Assembly: GCA_023228325.1 (NCBI GenBank)
Contig: JALOBK010000001.1
Span: 806,001-870,000 of the forward strand
Reading direction: 5' to 3'
Origin: a bacterium
GTDB taxonomy: Bacteria > Auribacterota > UBA6266
DNA: 64,000 nucleotides
Part shown: positions 1-7,941 of the stretch, in pieces
Layout: the number at the start of each line of letters is the position of its first letter
Position numbering within the stretch: position 1 is the first letter of the stretch
Program-made: the position numbers and the translations under genes
The notes under the pieces: model-generated
Told to the model about the DNA's origin: nothing
The model's input: the letters and a program-made list of their open reading frames with translations, nothing else
The model's database searches: none

Positions 1-336
1 GCCATATCAAAAGAAGCGCTGGATGTGCTGCAGGCATACAGGTGGCCGGGCAATGTAAGGGAACTTAAAAATGTTATTGAAAAAACAATGATTCTCGGGA
101 AAAATGACCCTATATTGCCGAATGATCTTCCTTACGAAATACTCCGCGGGTCAGCAACCAAAACCATAGATACGGCTTCCGCCATGCTTTCCCTCAAAGA
201 AATAGAGAAAAAACATATAGCAAGGACGCTGGAACTGACAGGCTGGAACAAGAAAAAAACCTCTGAGATGCTTGGGATAGACCGTACAACCCTGTATAAG
301 AAAATCCAGGCATACCGGATAGAAGAAAAAAAATAA
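1..336 (+). CDS. Sigma-54-dependent transcriptional activator, C-terminal fragment
   Basis: The reading frame is open from base 1, so the gene starts upstream of the window. The visible part has the end of the AAA+ domain (YRWPGNVRELKNVIE, the sensor-II region typical of NtrC-type activators), a linker, and a C-terminal Fis-type helix-turn-helix (TLELTGWNKKKTSEMLGIDRTTLYKKI). Such proteins remodel sigma-54 RNA polymerase at -24/-12 promoters. It is followed after 3 bases by a receptor-like Ser/Thr kinase, suggesting one operon. A perfect sigma-54 promoter lies about 4.5 kb downstream. The family call is secure; the signal it senses lies in the missing N-terminus. Confidence 0.93.
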   Translation, partial: AISKEALDVLQAYRWPGNVRELKNVIEKTMILGKNDPILPNDLPYEILRGSATKTIDTASAMLSLKEIEKKHIARTLELTGWNKKKTSEMLGIDRTTLYKKIQAYRIEEKK

Positions 337-339
337 CCA

Positions 340-3159
340 ATGGACGACAAATTCGATAAATACGACCCGAGCCTCCACAAGACGGAACCGCCGGTGAATA
401 TTCCCGCCGGAACCGAAATCGAACAGGAGATGCCGCAGAGAATAAGCGATTACAAAATCATCGGGACCATCGGGCACGGGGCTATGGGAGTCGTGTATGA
501 AGCTTATCAGCCGTCACTCAAAAGAAAAGTCGCGATAAAAGTAATTCCAAACTCGTTAAGCGCTTTTACCGAAATCGTCAAACGTTTTGAAATCGAAGCC
601 ACATCAGCGGCGCAACTAAGGCATCCGAACATAGTAACCATCTTCGAATTCGGCAAGGATAAACACATCTATTTCTATGCAATGGAATACATACAGGGGA
701 AAACACTTGAGGATAAGCTTAAAAAGGAAAAAATCTCTCTTGAAGAAGCGTTGAACATAATAGTCCAGGTGGGAGAGGGGCTCAATTACGCCCATGAACA
801 CGGCATAATACACAGGGATATCAAACCGTCAAATATAATAATAGACGAAGAAGGGCACCCTTTAATAGCGGATTTCGGCCTCGCGAAAGTCGAAGCAACC
901 GAAGAAATCACGTCGAATAAAGTGATAGGGACCCCTTCCTATATGTCTCCCGAACAGGCAGACCCGGAATTAAAGAATAAACTGGATAAGCGGTCCGATA
1001 TTTTTTCTCTCGGCGTGCTTCTCTACAGGATACTTATCGGAGAAGTCCCGTTCAAAGGACGTTCCAACCTGGAAATAATCAAAAAAATTGTGGAGCAGGA
1101 CCCCAGATATCCGAGAAAGGCAAACCCGGAAATCCCGGTGGATATAGAAGCGGTCATCTTAAAAGCAATGGAAAAAAAACCCGATAAACGCTACCAGACA
1201 GTACGCGAGTTTATCGATGATATCAACCGGTTCCGGAACGGAGAGCTCGTCCTGGCAAGAAGGCCGACCTCTTTTGACAGGATGATAAGAAGAATAAGAA
1301 AATACAAATTCCTGTCCATGGCAATCGCGGCCATCGTAATAATAAGCGGTTCCAGCGGCAGTTATATCATAAGCCAGAAAATCCTTGAAATGGCAAAATG
1401 GACTCCGATTTTTGAAGATGACTTCAACCGGCAGGAAATAGGCAGCAACTGGGAAGCGTTTGCGGGAAAAAAAGCAATAGACACGCAGGAAGACCACTCG
1501 GTCTGGAAAATAGAAAACGGGGAATTATCCGTTCAAAGCTGGGAAAACGCGTTTATAATCCTCAAAAAGATTCCTGTGTCCGGCGACCTGAAAATGACGT
1601 TTGACGCCTACACCGTCCCTCCGCACGACAATAACATACAATGTTTCATCTCTGACGAGGCAAGAACAACGGGTTATGTATTTCACATAGGCGGCTGGAA
1701 AAACCAGAAAACCGCAATAACAAAAGGTTACGCTCCCAATATCCTGAACCAGACATCGCTGCTTAAGGTCGAGCCCGACAGAAAATATAAAATAAGGGTG
1801 GAAAAAGTGGGAAAAGACGTGAGGCTCTTTGTAGACAACAGGCTCATATTGAGAATAGTGGATTATATGCCTTTCATATCAATGGAAAACCAGTACGCGG
1901 GGCTTGATACATGGGGTTCTCATGTAAGGTTTGATAATTTCAAGCTGTATAGATTAAGCACGCCTTTAAAAACATCCCCGCTTGTAGCGGGGGAAAAATT
2001 CCTGGAGAGAGGGCTGTATAATGAGGCTATAAACGAATTCAACGAAATAACCGGCACATACAATGACAGGAAAGAAATAGTTTCTCTCGGGCAATTCTGG
2101 ATCGGCATAGCATATGAGAAAATGGAACAGTATCACCAGGCGATAAACGAATATAAAAAGGTTATCAATTCATTCCCTGAATACGAAGACCTCGCGGCTC
2201 ATTCAATGTACCATATCGGCCTTTGCTACCTCTCTATGGGATTGGAAAAAGAAGCGGACAGGATATTTCTTGAATGCCTTAGAACATTCCCCAGGAACGC
2301 GGTTCTCAGCAATATAGTATCCACATATACAAATGTCATTAACCAAAAATTAAAAGAGGTGCGGGCCAATATCAGAGATATTTCAGCTTCGGAAATCGCT
2401 TCGCTTGAAGAAAGTCTTTCATTTCTGGTGACTAATTTTCCGGAGCATAAAAACCTCTATTGCGATACCCAGGTGCAGATAGGCGAAACATGGACTGAAT
2501 TCGGAGATATGACAAGGGCAAGGCTCGCGTTCCAGAACGTCCTGCTGTATTACGGCTCCTACAGGGCCCAGTGCGCTCTTGCCTTAAACAAAATGGCAAA
2601 CATCTACAGGCATCAGAAAAGATTTGAAGATGCCGTATCGACGTACGAAAAAGTCAACAGGACCTACGGCGACCAGAGATATATATGCGCATGGAACCAG
2701 ATCGACCTTTCCCACTGCTACAGGCTTACGGGTAAAATAAGCAGATGTATCGAGGCATTAAAAGACTGTATGGGAAAATACAGCGATATGAAGGAGCAAT
2801 ACGGCTGGGCGTTGATATGGTATGCGGATGTCTGTTACGATGTAAATGACATAGATGAAGCCGAGAGGCTGTTAAAAGAGGTGGATTACCAATTTGCAAA
2901 ATCCGGCTATGAAGTGATTTATTCCATCAGCCTTTTTTACCTCGGGCAGCTTTCATATGACGACCTGGAAAATGTTTTCTCAAACGGGACAAGCGAATTC
3001 AACAACGACCCTCCTTATTTTATAGGAAGAAAATTTTATTTTCAGGGTGATTTCGGCAGGACTGTCGAATATATGGAAAAATGCGTAAAAGAGACCAAAG
3101 GGATAGACTGGCCGTTAGAGCTGGCGCTGAAATATATAGAAGAGTTATCGGAACAATAA
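340..3159 (+). CDS. Membrane-anchored Ser/Thr protein kinase with jelly-roll sensor and TPR repeats
   Basis: A 939-residue Hanks-type kinase. Residues about 38-300 carry the glycine loop (GHGAMG, 45-50), the ATP-binding lysine (VAIK, K67), the catalytic loop HRDIKPSN (158-165) and DFG (178-180), so it should be active. One membrane segment lies at about 323-345. The part beyond it would be outside the cytoplasm: a beta-sandwich of the DUF1080/LamG type (about 355-540, starting near IFEDDFNR), then a long array of TPR-like helices to the C-terminus. It starts 3 bases after the sigma-54 activator gene, so the two are probably co-transcribed and may form a signalling pair. The external ligand is unknown. 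Confidence 0.92.
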   Translation: MDDKFDKYDPSLHKTEPPVNIPAGTEIEQEMPQRISDYKIIGTIGHGAMGVVYEAYQPSLKRKVAIKVIPNSLSAFTEIVKRFEIEATSAAQLRHPNIVTIFEFGKDKHIYFYAMEYIQGKTLEDKLKKEKISLEEALNIIVQVGEGLNYAHEHGIIHRDIKPSNIIIDEEGHPLIADFGLAKVEATEEITSNKVIGTPSYMSPEQADPELKNKLDKRSDIFSLGVLLYRILIGEVPFKGRSNLEIIKKIVEQDPRYPRKANPEIPVDIEAVILKAMEKKPDKRYQTVREFIDDINRFRNGELVLARRPTSFDRMIRRIRKYKFLSMAIAAIVIISGSSGSYIISQKILEMAKWTPIFEDDFNRQEIGSNWEAFAGKKAIDTQEDHSVWKIENGELSVQSWENAFIILKKIPVSGDLKMTFDAYTVPPHDNNIQCFISDEARTTGYVFHIGGWKNQKTAITKGYAPNILNQTSLLKVEPDRKYKIRVEKVGKDVRLFVDNRLILRIVDYMPFISMENQYAGLDTWGSHVRFDNFKLYRLSTPLKTSPLVAGEKFLERGLYNEAINEFNEITGTYNDRKEIVSLGQFWIGIAYEKMEQYHQAINEYKKVINSFPEYEDLAAHSMYHIGLCYLSMGLEKEADRIFLECLRTFPRNAVLSNIVSTYTNVINQKLKEVRANIRDISASEIASLEESLSFLVTNFPEHKNLYCDTQVQIGETWTEFGDMTRARLAFQNVLLYYGSYRAQCALALNKMANIYRHQKRFEDAVSTYEKVNRTYGDQRYICAWNQIDLSHCYRLTGKISRCIEALKDCMGKYSDMKEQYGWALIWYADVCYDVNDIDEAERLLKEVDYQFAKSGYEVIYSISLFYLGQLSYDDLENVFSNGTSEFNNDPPYFIGRKFYFQGDFGRTVEYMEKCVKETKGIDWPLELALKYIEELSEQ

Positions 3160-3181
3160 AAACAAACCGGTTTCCCGGGCC

Positions 3182-4555
3182 TCAGGCAATTCCCTTCGCC
3201 GCTTCCATGTTTATTTCCGAAAGAGTGGGATGGGCGTGTATCATATCCGCAATATGCCCCAGGTTCAGCCCGCCGGTCTTCGCAAGCAAAAGTTCATGTA
3301 TTAACTCAGCCGCTTCCGCGCCGGCAATATAAACAGCGATAACAGCGTTATCCGAAGGATTGTACAGGATTTTGATAAATCCTTCGGTTTTATTTTCAAT
3401 GACGGCTTTCGGACAAGCCTTATACTGAAAAACAATCTTTTTATAATTTGTTTTGCTTTTTATCAATTCGCCTTCCGCCGGCCCGAAACCCGCTATCTGA
3501 GGTTCTGTATAAACCACTCTCGGAACATTCGAAACATCCACACGTTTGACGGGATTTCCGCCCGCAATATAATCAGCGGCAATTTCAGCTTCTTTTGAGG
3601 CAAGATGCGCCAGAAGAGGAGAATTTATCACATCCCCCGCGGCAAACACATTTTTTTCATCGGTCTGATAATAGTCACCCACTGAAATAAACCCTTTTTC
3701 CGTTTTAACTTTTATGTTTTCAAGCCCGATGTTTTCCGTATTCGGGACCCTGCCCGCCGCAACGAGTATTTTCTCCACTGCGATATATTCTTCCTTCCCG
3801 TTCTTTTTTACCTGAACCTTAAGAGTTTTTTCATCCCCTAGCGCCAAAGCCACTGCGCTTCCCGTATAGATTTTGATACCTTTTTTTACAAATGCCCTTT
3901 TTACCACCAGAGAAGCTTCTTCATCTTCCTGCGGCAGAATCCGGTCCATAATCTCGGCAATATGAACCTCAACCCCGAAAGAGTTCATTATATACGAAAA
4001 TTCCGCGCCTATCGCGCCGCTTCCTATGATTAATACGCTTTTCGGAAGCCGCTCAAGCATCAAAGCGCCGGTGGACGATAGTATCTGTTTTTCATCGATA
4101 TCAAATCCTTCAACCGGCCTGGGCCTTGAACCGGTGGCAATAATCATTTTACCGGAACTGATAATTTGTTTCCCGTCAACTGATATTTCATTCGCGGATT
4201 TTATAACAGCATTACCCGCTATAAGTTCCACACCAGCCTGCCTGAGCAGATAACGGACACCTTTGGAAAGCATTTCCGAAGCCTGTCTTGATTTTTCAAA
4301 AACCCTTCTATAATTAAAAGCTCCGGTATCTACTTTAATCCCCATGTCTTTCAGCGTTTCCGACGAATTAAAGATACCGGCGTGGTGAATCATGGATTTT
4401 GTAGGAATGCAACCCGCATTCACACAAACTCCACCCGGAATATCCTTCTCAATAACAGCGGTTTTAAGCCCCAGCCTGGATGCTCTTATGCTTCCAATAT
4501 AACCTGCCGGGCCGCAACCTATTACAACAACGTCGTAATCAAATTTATCCGCCAT
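3182..4555 (-). CDS. lpdA: Dihydrolipoamide dehydrogenase (E3)
   Basis: A 457-residue FAD/NAD(P)-dependent disulfide oxidoreductase. It has an N-terminal Rossmann motif (GCGPAG), the redox-active pair CVNAGC (C44 and C49), a second nucleotide-binding motif (GSGAIGAEF), and the C-terminal dimerisation domain with the catalytic His in HAHPTLSE. It reoxidises lipoamide in 2-oxoacid dehydrogenase or glycine cleavage complexes. No E1, E2 or glycine cleavage gene is nearby, so its partner complex cannot be read from this window. It converges on the kinase gene with a 22-bp gap. Confidence 0.94.
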   Translation of the reverse strand: MADKFDYDVVVIGCGPAGYIGSIRASRLGLKTAVIEKDIPGGVCVNAGCIPTKSMIHHAGIFNSSETLKDMGIKVDTGAFNYRRVFEKSRQASEMLSKGVRYLLRQAGVELIAGNAVIKSANEISVDGKQIISSGKMIIATGSRPRPVEGFDIDEKQILSSTGALMLERLPKSVLIIGSGAIGAEFSYIMNSFGVEVHIAEIMDRILPQEDEEASLVVKRAFVKKGIKIYTGSAVALALGDEKTLKVQVKKNGKEEYIAVEKILVAAGRVPNTENIGLENIKVKTEKGFISVGDYYQTDEKNVFAAGDVINSPLLAHLASKEAEIAADYIAGGNPVKRVDVSNVPRVVYTEPQIAGFGPAEGELIKSKTNYKKIVFQYKACPKAVIENKTEGFIKILYNPSDNAVIAVYIAGAEAAELIHELLLAKTGGLNLGHIADMIHAHPTLSEINMEAAKGIA

Positions 4556-4722
4556 GACATATTCTCCTCAAGGTAATTCAGAGATTTTGTCAGAAAAAGT
4601 CCATTATTGCAACTATATTATTCTCCGGTTTAAAAAGCGGCTTATATGGCAGTTATTACCACATGTTTTTCGAATATGTAGGCATTATCAACACATATCA
4701 ATGCTAATTCTAATAAAAATTC

Positions 4723-4744
4723 GTGTTATCAAAAAAAATAACAC
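4723..4744. promoter_or_regulatory. Inverted repeat, candidate activator site for the sigma-54 promoter
   Basis: GTGTTAT and ATAACAC are a perfect 7-bp inverted repeat with an 8-base A-rich spacer. It lies about 55 bases upstream of the -24 element, roughly 80-105 upstream of the expected start site, which is where NtrC-type activators normally bind. The role is inferred from position and symmetry only. Confidence 0.45.
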
Positions 4745-4799
4745 TATATCTCTTTGCGCTACAGGATATTAAATATATAAGTTAAGTTTTTCAAAGTTC

Positions 4800-4815
4800 T
4801 GGCACAAGACTTGCT
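4800..4815 (+). promoter_or_regulatory. Sigma-54 (RpoN) promoter
   Basis: TGGCAC-AAGAC-TTGCT matches the -24/-12 consensus TGGCAC-N5-TTGCW at every defined base. It lies about 42 bases before the start codon of the secreted protein gene at 4857, which also has a strong ribosome site (GGAAGGAGG). Transcription should therefore need an enhancer-binding activator, possibly the one whose gene ends at 336. Confidence 0.88.
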
Positions 4816-4856
4816 CTATATAATAACGGCTGTCAAAAAACGGAAGGAGGAACAAA

Positions 4857-5450
4857 ATGAAAAAGCTGTTAATAGCAACTCTAACGCTGATACTGGTACT
4901 TGGGTTTTACTCAGTGTCCACAGCGGCAACGGAACAGGAAATGCCTTTCAACGTCTACAGTGACAACATGTCAAGAGGAAATCATTTTATCCCGTCGGGC
5001 TGGATGGGAGACTTTCACGCAATCAAATTCTCTCCAACAGCAAAAGACAATCCTCAATCAGGCAATCATTGCATTAAAATCAGCTATAATCCCGGTGAAG
5101 ATGTTAAAGCCGGCTGGGCCGGAATTTACTGGCAAAACCCCGCGAATAACTGGGGAAAAGTCAAAGGCGGATTTAACCTCATAAAAGCAAAGAAAGTAAC
5201 TTTCTGGGCAAGAGGCGAAAATGGCGGGGAAATAGCTGAATTCAAGGTTGGCGGAATCACGGGTGAATACAGCGACACTGATTCGGCTTCAACGGGCCCT
5301 GTTGAACTTACAAAAGAGTGGCAAAAATACGAAATAGACCTTGCTGAACTTGATCTTTCTTACATAAGCGGAGGATTCTGCTGGGTTTCCAGTTATATGG
5401 ACAATCCTGACGGTATCACATTATACATTGATGAGGTGAAATACGAATAA
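4857..5450 (+). CDS. Secreted protein with carbohydrate-binding-like beta-sandwich
   Basis: A 197-residue protein with a clear signal peptide (MKKLLIATLTLILVLG... cleavage near STAAT). The mature part is a single galactose-binding-like beta-sandwich: it has a W-rich core (GWAGIYWQ, NNWGK), the strand KKVTFWARGE, and ends in ITLYIDEVKYE, as in CBM-type jelly rolls. Binding to a polysaccharide or surface glycan is inferred from the fold. It is the only gene between a sigma-54 promoter and a strong terminator, so it is a stand-alone regulated unit. No catalytic domain is present. Confidence 0.75.
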   Translation: MKKLLIATLTLILVLGFYSVSTAATEQEMPFNVYSDNMSRGNHFIPSGWMGDFHAIKFSPTAKDNPQSGNHCIKISYNPGEDVKAGWAGIYWQNPANNWGKVKGGFNLIKAKKVTFWARGENGGEIAEFKVGGITGEYSDTDSASTGPVELTKEWQKYEIDLAELDLSYISGGFCWVSSYMDNPDGITLYIDEVKYE

Positions 5451-5483
5451 CGGATAACAGGCAGATTCTTCTACCCCTCGTGA

Positions 5484-5514
5484 ACGCCCGGTATTTTCTG
5501 CCGGGCGTTTTTTT
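5484..5514 (+). terminator. Rho-independent terminator
   Basis: An 8-bp G+C-rich stem (ACGCCCGG / CCGGGCGT) with a 9-base loop is followed by a run of seven T residues. It ends the sigma-54-driven transcript of the gene at 4857-5450. Confidence 0.9.
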
Positions 5515-5556
5515 AATTTTATTTATAAACAGCAAAAAATTTCATAATATATATAT

Positions 5557-6360
5557 ATGAAGAAATTCAGGATAATAATCATATCTGACGCCACAGGAGA
5601 CCTCGGAGAGCGTTTTATAACTTCTATACTCACCCAGCTTCCAAAGGAAACCTTTGAGATAACGATTGAAAATTTCGTTAATACGCCGCAAAAACTGCGC
5701 GCCGCGCTGCAAAAAACAACTGCCGACTCACTTATATTCCATCTTACTATTTTCCCGGAACTTAAAAAAATGATAGAACGGTTTTCCGCCGAACGGAATG
5801 TGCCGAGTTATGACCTGACCGGCGGGGCTATGGATTTTATAGTCCGGGCAACAGGAATAAAACCCAGATGGAGCCTGAACAGAATACACGAGATTGACAC
5901 CGAATACATCTCGAAACAGGAGTCTATCGTTTTCACAATCAAACACGATGACGGCCTGAGGCCCGAAGACCTGAACAAAGCCGATATAATACTCGTAGGC
6001 GTATCCAGGACATCAAAAACCCCGACATCCATCTATCTTGCCGCTAAAGGATATAAAGTCGCCAATGTCCCGTTTGTTTCCGTATTCTCTTTTCCGAAAG
6101 AACTGCAGGCCGTCAAATCAAACAAAATCGCGGCGTTTACCATTAATCCCAGGACCTTATTCTCCATAAGGAAGGAACGCTCCAAATCTTACAGGTCAAA
6201 GGAAGGGGAGTATTCCTTTTTAAACAGCATATCCGAAGAAATCAAGACCGCGGAAAAATTTTACGCCGGTATGGGCTGGCCCGTCCTGGATGTAACCGAC
6301 AGGGCAACCGAAGAAAACGCCGCAATGGTGTTGAAGTTGCTTGGGAAAAAGAAGGGATAA
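5557..6360 (+). CDS. ppsR: Pyruvate, phosphate dikinase / PEP synthase regulatory protein
   Basis: A 267-residue protein of the DUF299 family, bifunctional kinase/pyrophosphorylases that switch PPDK or PEP synthase off and on by ADP-dependent threonine phosphorylation. The N-terminal ISDATGDLGE and the nucleotide-binding loop GVSRTSKTPTS (about 148-158) are family signatures, and the length is normal. The target dikinase is not in the window. The family is secure; whether the partner is PpdK or PpsA cannot be told. It fits a pyruvate/PEP-centred metabolism with the por operon at 23.4-26.5 kb. Confidence 0.9.
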   Translation: MKKFRIIIISDATGDLGERFITSILTQLPKETFEITIENFVNTPQKLRAALQKTTADSLIFHLTIFPELKKMIERFSAERNVPSYDLTGGAMDFIVRATGIKPRWSLNRIHEIDTEYISKQESIVFTIKHDDGLRPEDLNKADIILVGVSRTSKTPTSIYLAAKGYKVANVPFVSVFSFPKELQAVKSNKIAAFTINPRTLFSIRKERSKSYRSKEGEYSFLNSISEEIKTAEKFYAGMGWPVLDVTDRATEENAAMVLKLLGKKKG

Positions 6361-6436
6361 AAAAAGTTCTTCCCCTCTTTTGATTCATGGGCAACATAAA
6401 AGTCGGATAAATAAGTATTTTTCACTCTCTTTTTAG

Positions 6437-6545
6437 TCCCCGCATCTTCATTTTGCTTTGCAAAATGGCAGGGGACATTCTCGCGGTTCTCCTCGTCCCC
6501 CTTGATTTGTTTTTAAAAATAAAAACAAATCAAAACAGTGGGGAC
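6437..6545. repeat. Two REP-like hairpins in the gap after ppsR
   Basis: The 470-base gap between ppsR and the acyltransferase starts with two imperfect hairpins. One is near 6437-6475 (CCCCG...TTTGCTTTGCAAA...CAGGGG). The second, at 6495-6545, has GTCCCC and GGGGAC flanking a TTGATTTGTTTTT / AAAAACAAATCAA stem. The same style of element, a C-run with a TGATTTG/CAAATCA stem and a G-run, recurs near 29.8, 31.3 and 31.4 kb, so these belong to a dispersed family. Confidence 0.55.
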
Positions 6546-6620
6546 AGGTCAATCACTGAATTTAACATTCAGTTCCCGAATCCGTTCAAAACACTTCCTT
6601 ATCCTCCCTGACTTAATGTA

Positions 6621-6626
6621 TATAGT
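6621..6626 (+). promoter_or_regulatory. Candidate -10 box for the structured RNA
   Basis: TATAGT lies about 5 bases before the first paired base of the candidate 6S RNA. No good -35 is seen at normal spacing. The opposite strand has no comparable box, so this favours transcription on the plus strand. Confidence 0.35.
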
Positions 6627-6630
6627 CTAA

Positions 6631-6802
6631 CGCTAGGCAGGGAGTAAGGTTTAAGGGGTGTCTTTTTTGTAAGCGGCCATGGTGCCCGAATGGCGAGCGA
6701 GCCCTCCACAACGCATCGGCGGGCAAGCAAAAAAGTCAAGTGTGGAAAGACTCGGCGGGGCTTTCAAACGTCCCCGAAAAACTTATTCCCTGCCTAAAGC
6801 TG
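6631..6802 (+). ncRNA. ssrS: Candidate 6S RNA (structured non-coding RNA)
   Basis: A rod-shaped fold is visible. The ends pair in a long stem (TAGGCAGGGAGTAAG at about 6634-6648 with CTTATTCCCTGCCTA at about 6782-6796). Next comes an open middle whose 3' side holds a small hairpin (GGGG...CCCC near 6758-6779). Then a second stem (CTTTTTTG / CAAAAAAG) and an apical stem (TGCCCG / CGGGCA) follow. About 170 nt, one long stem and a central bubble with a 3' hairpin are the hallmarks of 6S RNA, which binds sigma-70 RNA polymerase. The call is structural, not from sequence identity. The strand is less certain because the fold is nearly symmetric; the -10 box favours plus. Confidence 0.5.
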
Positions 6803-6834
6803 TATTCAGGCCAAAAAGAGAGGAAGAACTTTTT

Positions 6835-7746
6835 CTACCAGCGTTTGTAAATCCAGTTCCATTGGTCGGGATACTGCCTGATAACCTGTTCCAGGCTTTC
6901 GTTCATCTGTTTTAGAATATGGAGCATATCCTTTTCCAGATTGCCGGTTCTTTTCGGCCAGATAGTCCTTTCAATAATAAACTTATGTTTCGCGTCTTCT
7001 TTTTTCCTTACAAAATAAAGGCAGACTATCGGGCACCCTGTTTTCAGCGCAAAATACGCAGGGCCTTTGTAGGTAGATGCCGGTTTGCCGAAAAAATCCA
7101 GCATAATGCCGCGTTTACGGGCATTTTCATCAAACAGAAGGCATATCACTTCGTTGGCGCGGAGCCGCCTGACAACAGAGGACAGGTCTTTTGAAATATC
7201 TATCAGTTTGTTGTTGCCTCTCAGTCCAAACCATATTTTATTCAGATAAGGGTTAGTCGAAGGTTTAAACAGGATTGACATATTAAAACCCAAACGCGAC
7301 CCGAACTCCGCGAGCATCTCCCAATTACCCATATGGGCGCTGGCAAAAATCACGCCCTTTTTATGCTCTAAAAGTTCCCGGAGATAATCTATCTGTTCCT
7401 TCTTATAGTCTGTCGCCGCAAAAAACTCGTCATCCGTCATATGAGGCATCTTGGCGAATTCAAGCGAGGTGATGCCTATGTTTTTATACACATTTTTCGC
7501 GATCAGCCGGATCTCCCCGGCGGACCTTTCTTCCCCAAAAACCCTGGTAAGATTATCTGTCGCCCTTTTTTTAGCGTAACGGATAATATAAAAAGCAAAT
7601 AACCCGAGCGCCTTCCCGGCTTTTACCACGACTTTCCACGGAAGAATTCTTACGATGAAACAAGCGCTTATTGAAACGACATAGACAATATACCTGCGGA
7701 TATCGGTAATAAACTTATTTTTTTTTATTTTTTTAAAAAAATCCAT
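6835..7746 (-). CDS. Lipid A biosynthesis-type (LpxL/HtrB family) acyltransferase
   Basis: A 303-residue membrane-associated acyltransferase. It has a hydrophobic N-terminal segment (about 19-36) and the catalytic HX4E motif HMGNWE (H138, E143), then the conserved acceptor-side region with LLFDENARKRG and a PAYFALKTGCPIV segment. The family transfers secondary acyl chains to lipid A precursors at the inner membrane, so it supports a lipopolysaccharide outer membrane. No other lipid A gene is adjacent. Other phospholipid or glycolipid acceptors are possible. Confidence 0.87.
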   Translation of the reverse strand: MDFFKKIKKNKFITDIRRYIVYVVSISACFIVRILPWKVVVKAGKALGLFAFYIIRYAKKRATDNLTRVFGEERSAGEIRLIAKNVYKNIGITSLEFAKMPHMTDDEFFAATDYKKEQIDYLRELLEHKKGVIFASAHMGNWEMLAEFGSRLGFNMSILFKPSTNPYLNKIWFGLRGNNKLIDISKDLSSVVRRLRANEVICLLFDENARKRGIMLDFFGKPASTYKGPAYFALKTGCPIVCLYFVRKKEDAKHKFIIERTIWPKRTGNLEKDMLHILKQMNESLEQVIRQYPDQWNWIYKRW

Positions 7747-7785
7747 CGGCTTTGATTAGTAAAGCGCATACATTATTCTTTTATT

Positions 7786-7899
7786 AACCACAGATAGCTC
7801 AGATAATCACAGATTAAATCCTATTTTACATAAATAAAATTTTGATAACTTGTGTGCTTTTAATTTTTTTTATCTGTGTGTATCTGTGTAATCTGTGGT
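7786..7899. repeat. Inverted pair of CACAGAT interspersed repeats
   Basis: Copy one (7786-7815) reads AACCACAGATAGCTCAGATA and ends in ATCACAGATT. Copy two (7871-7899) is the reverse complement type (ATCTGTGTGTATCTGTGTAA then TCTGTGGT). They form an inverted pair around about 55 A+T-rich bases. Related copies lie at 19,466-19,495, 29,868-29,898 and 31,227-31,256, all between genes. Confidence 0.75.
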
Positions 7900-7941
7900 C
7901 ATAATTTCTTTGTTTTTCTGATTTCTTGAAACTATATACTT

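Noticed and set aside
6679..6915. A 78-codon frame over the 6S-like RNA and the end of the acyltransferase gene
   Set aside because: It overlaps the structured RNA and the 3' end of a real gene, and its sequence looks like a chance translation of stems.
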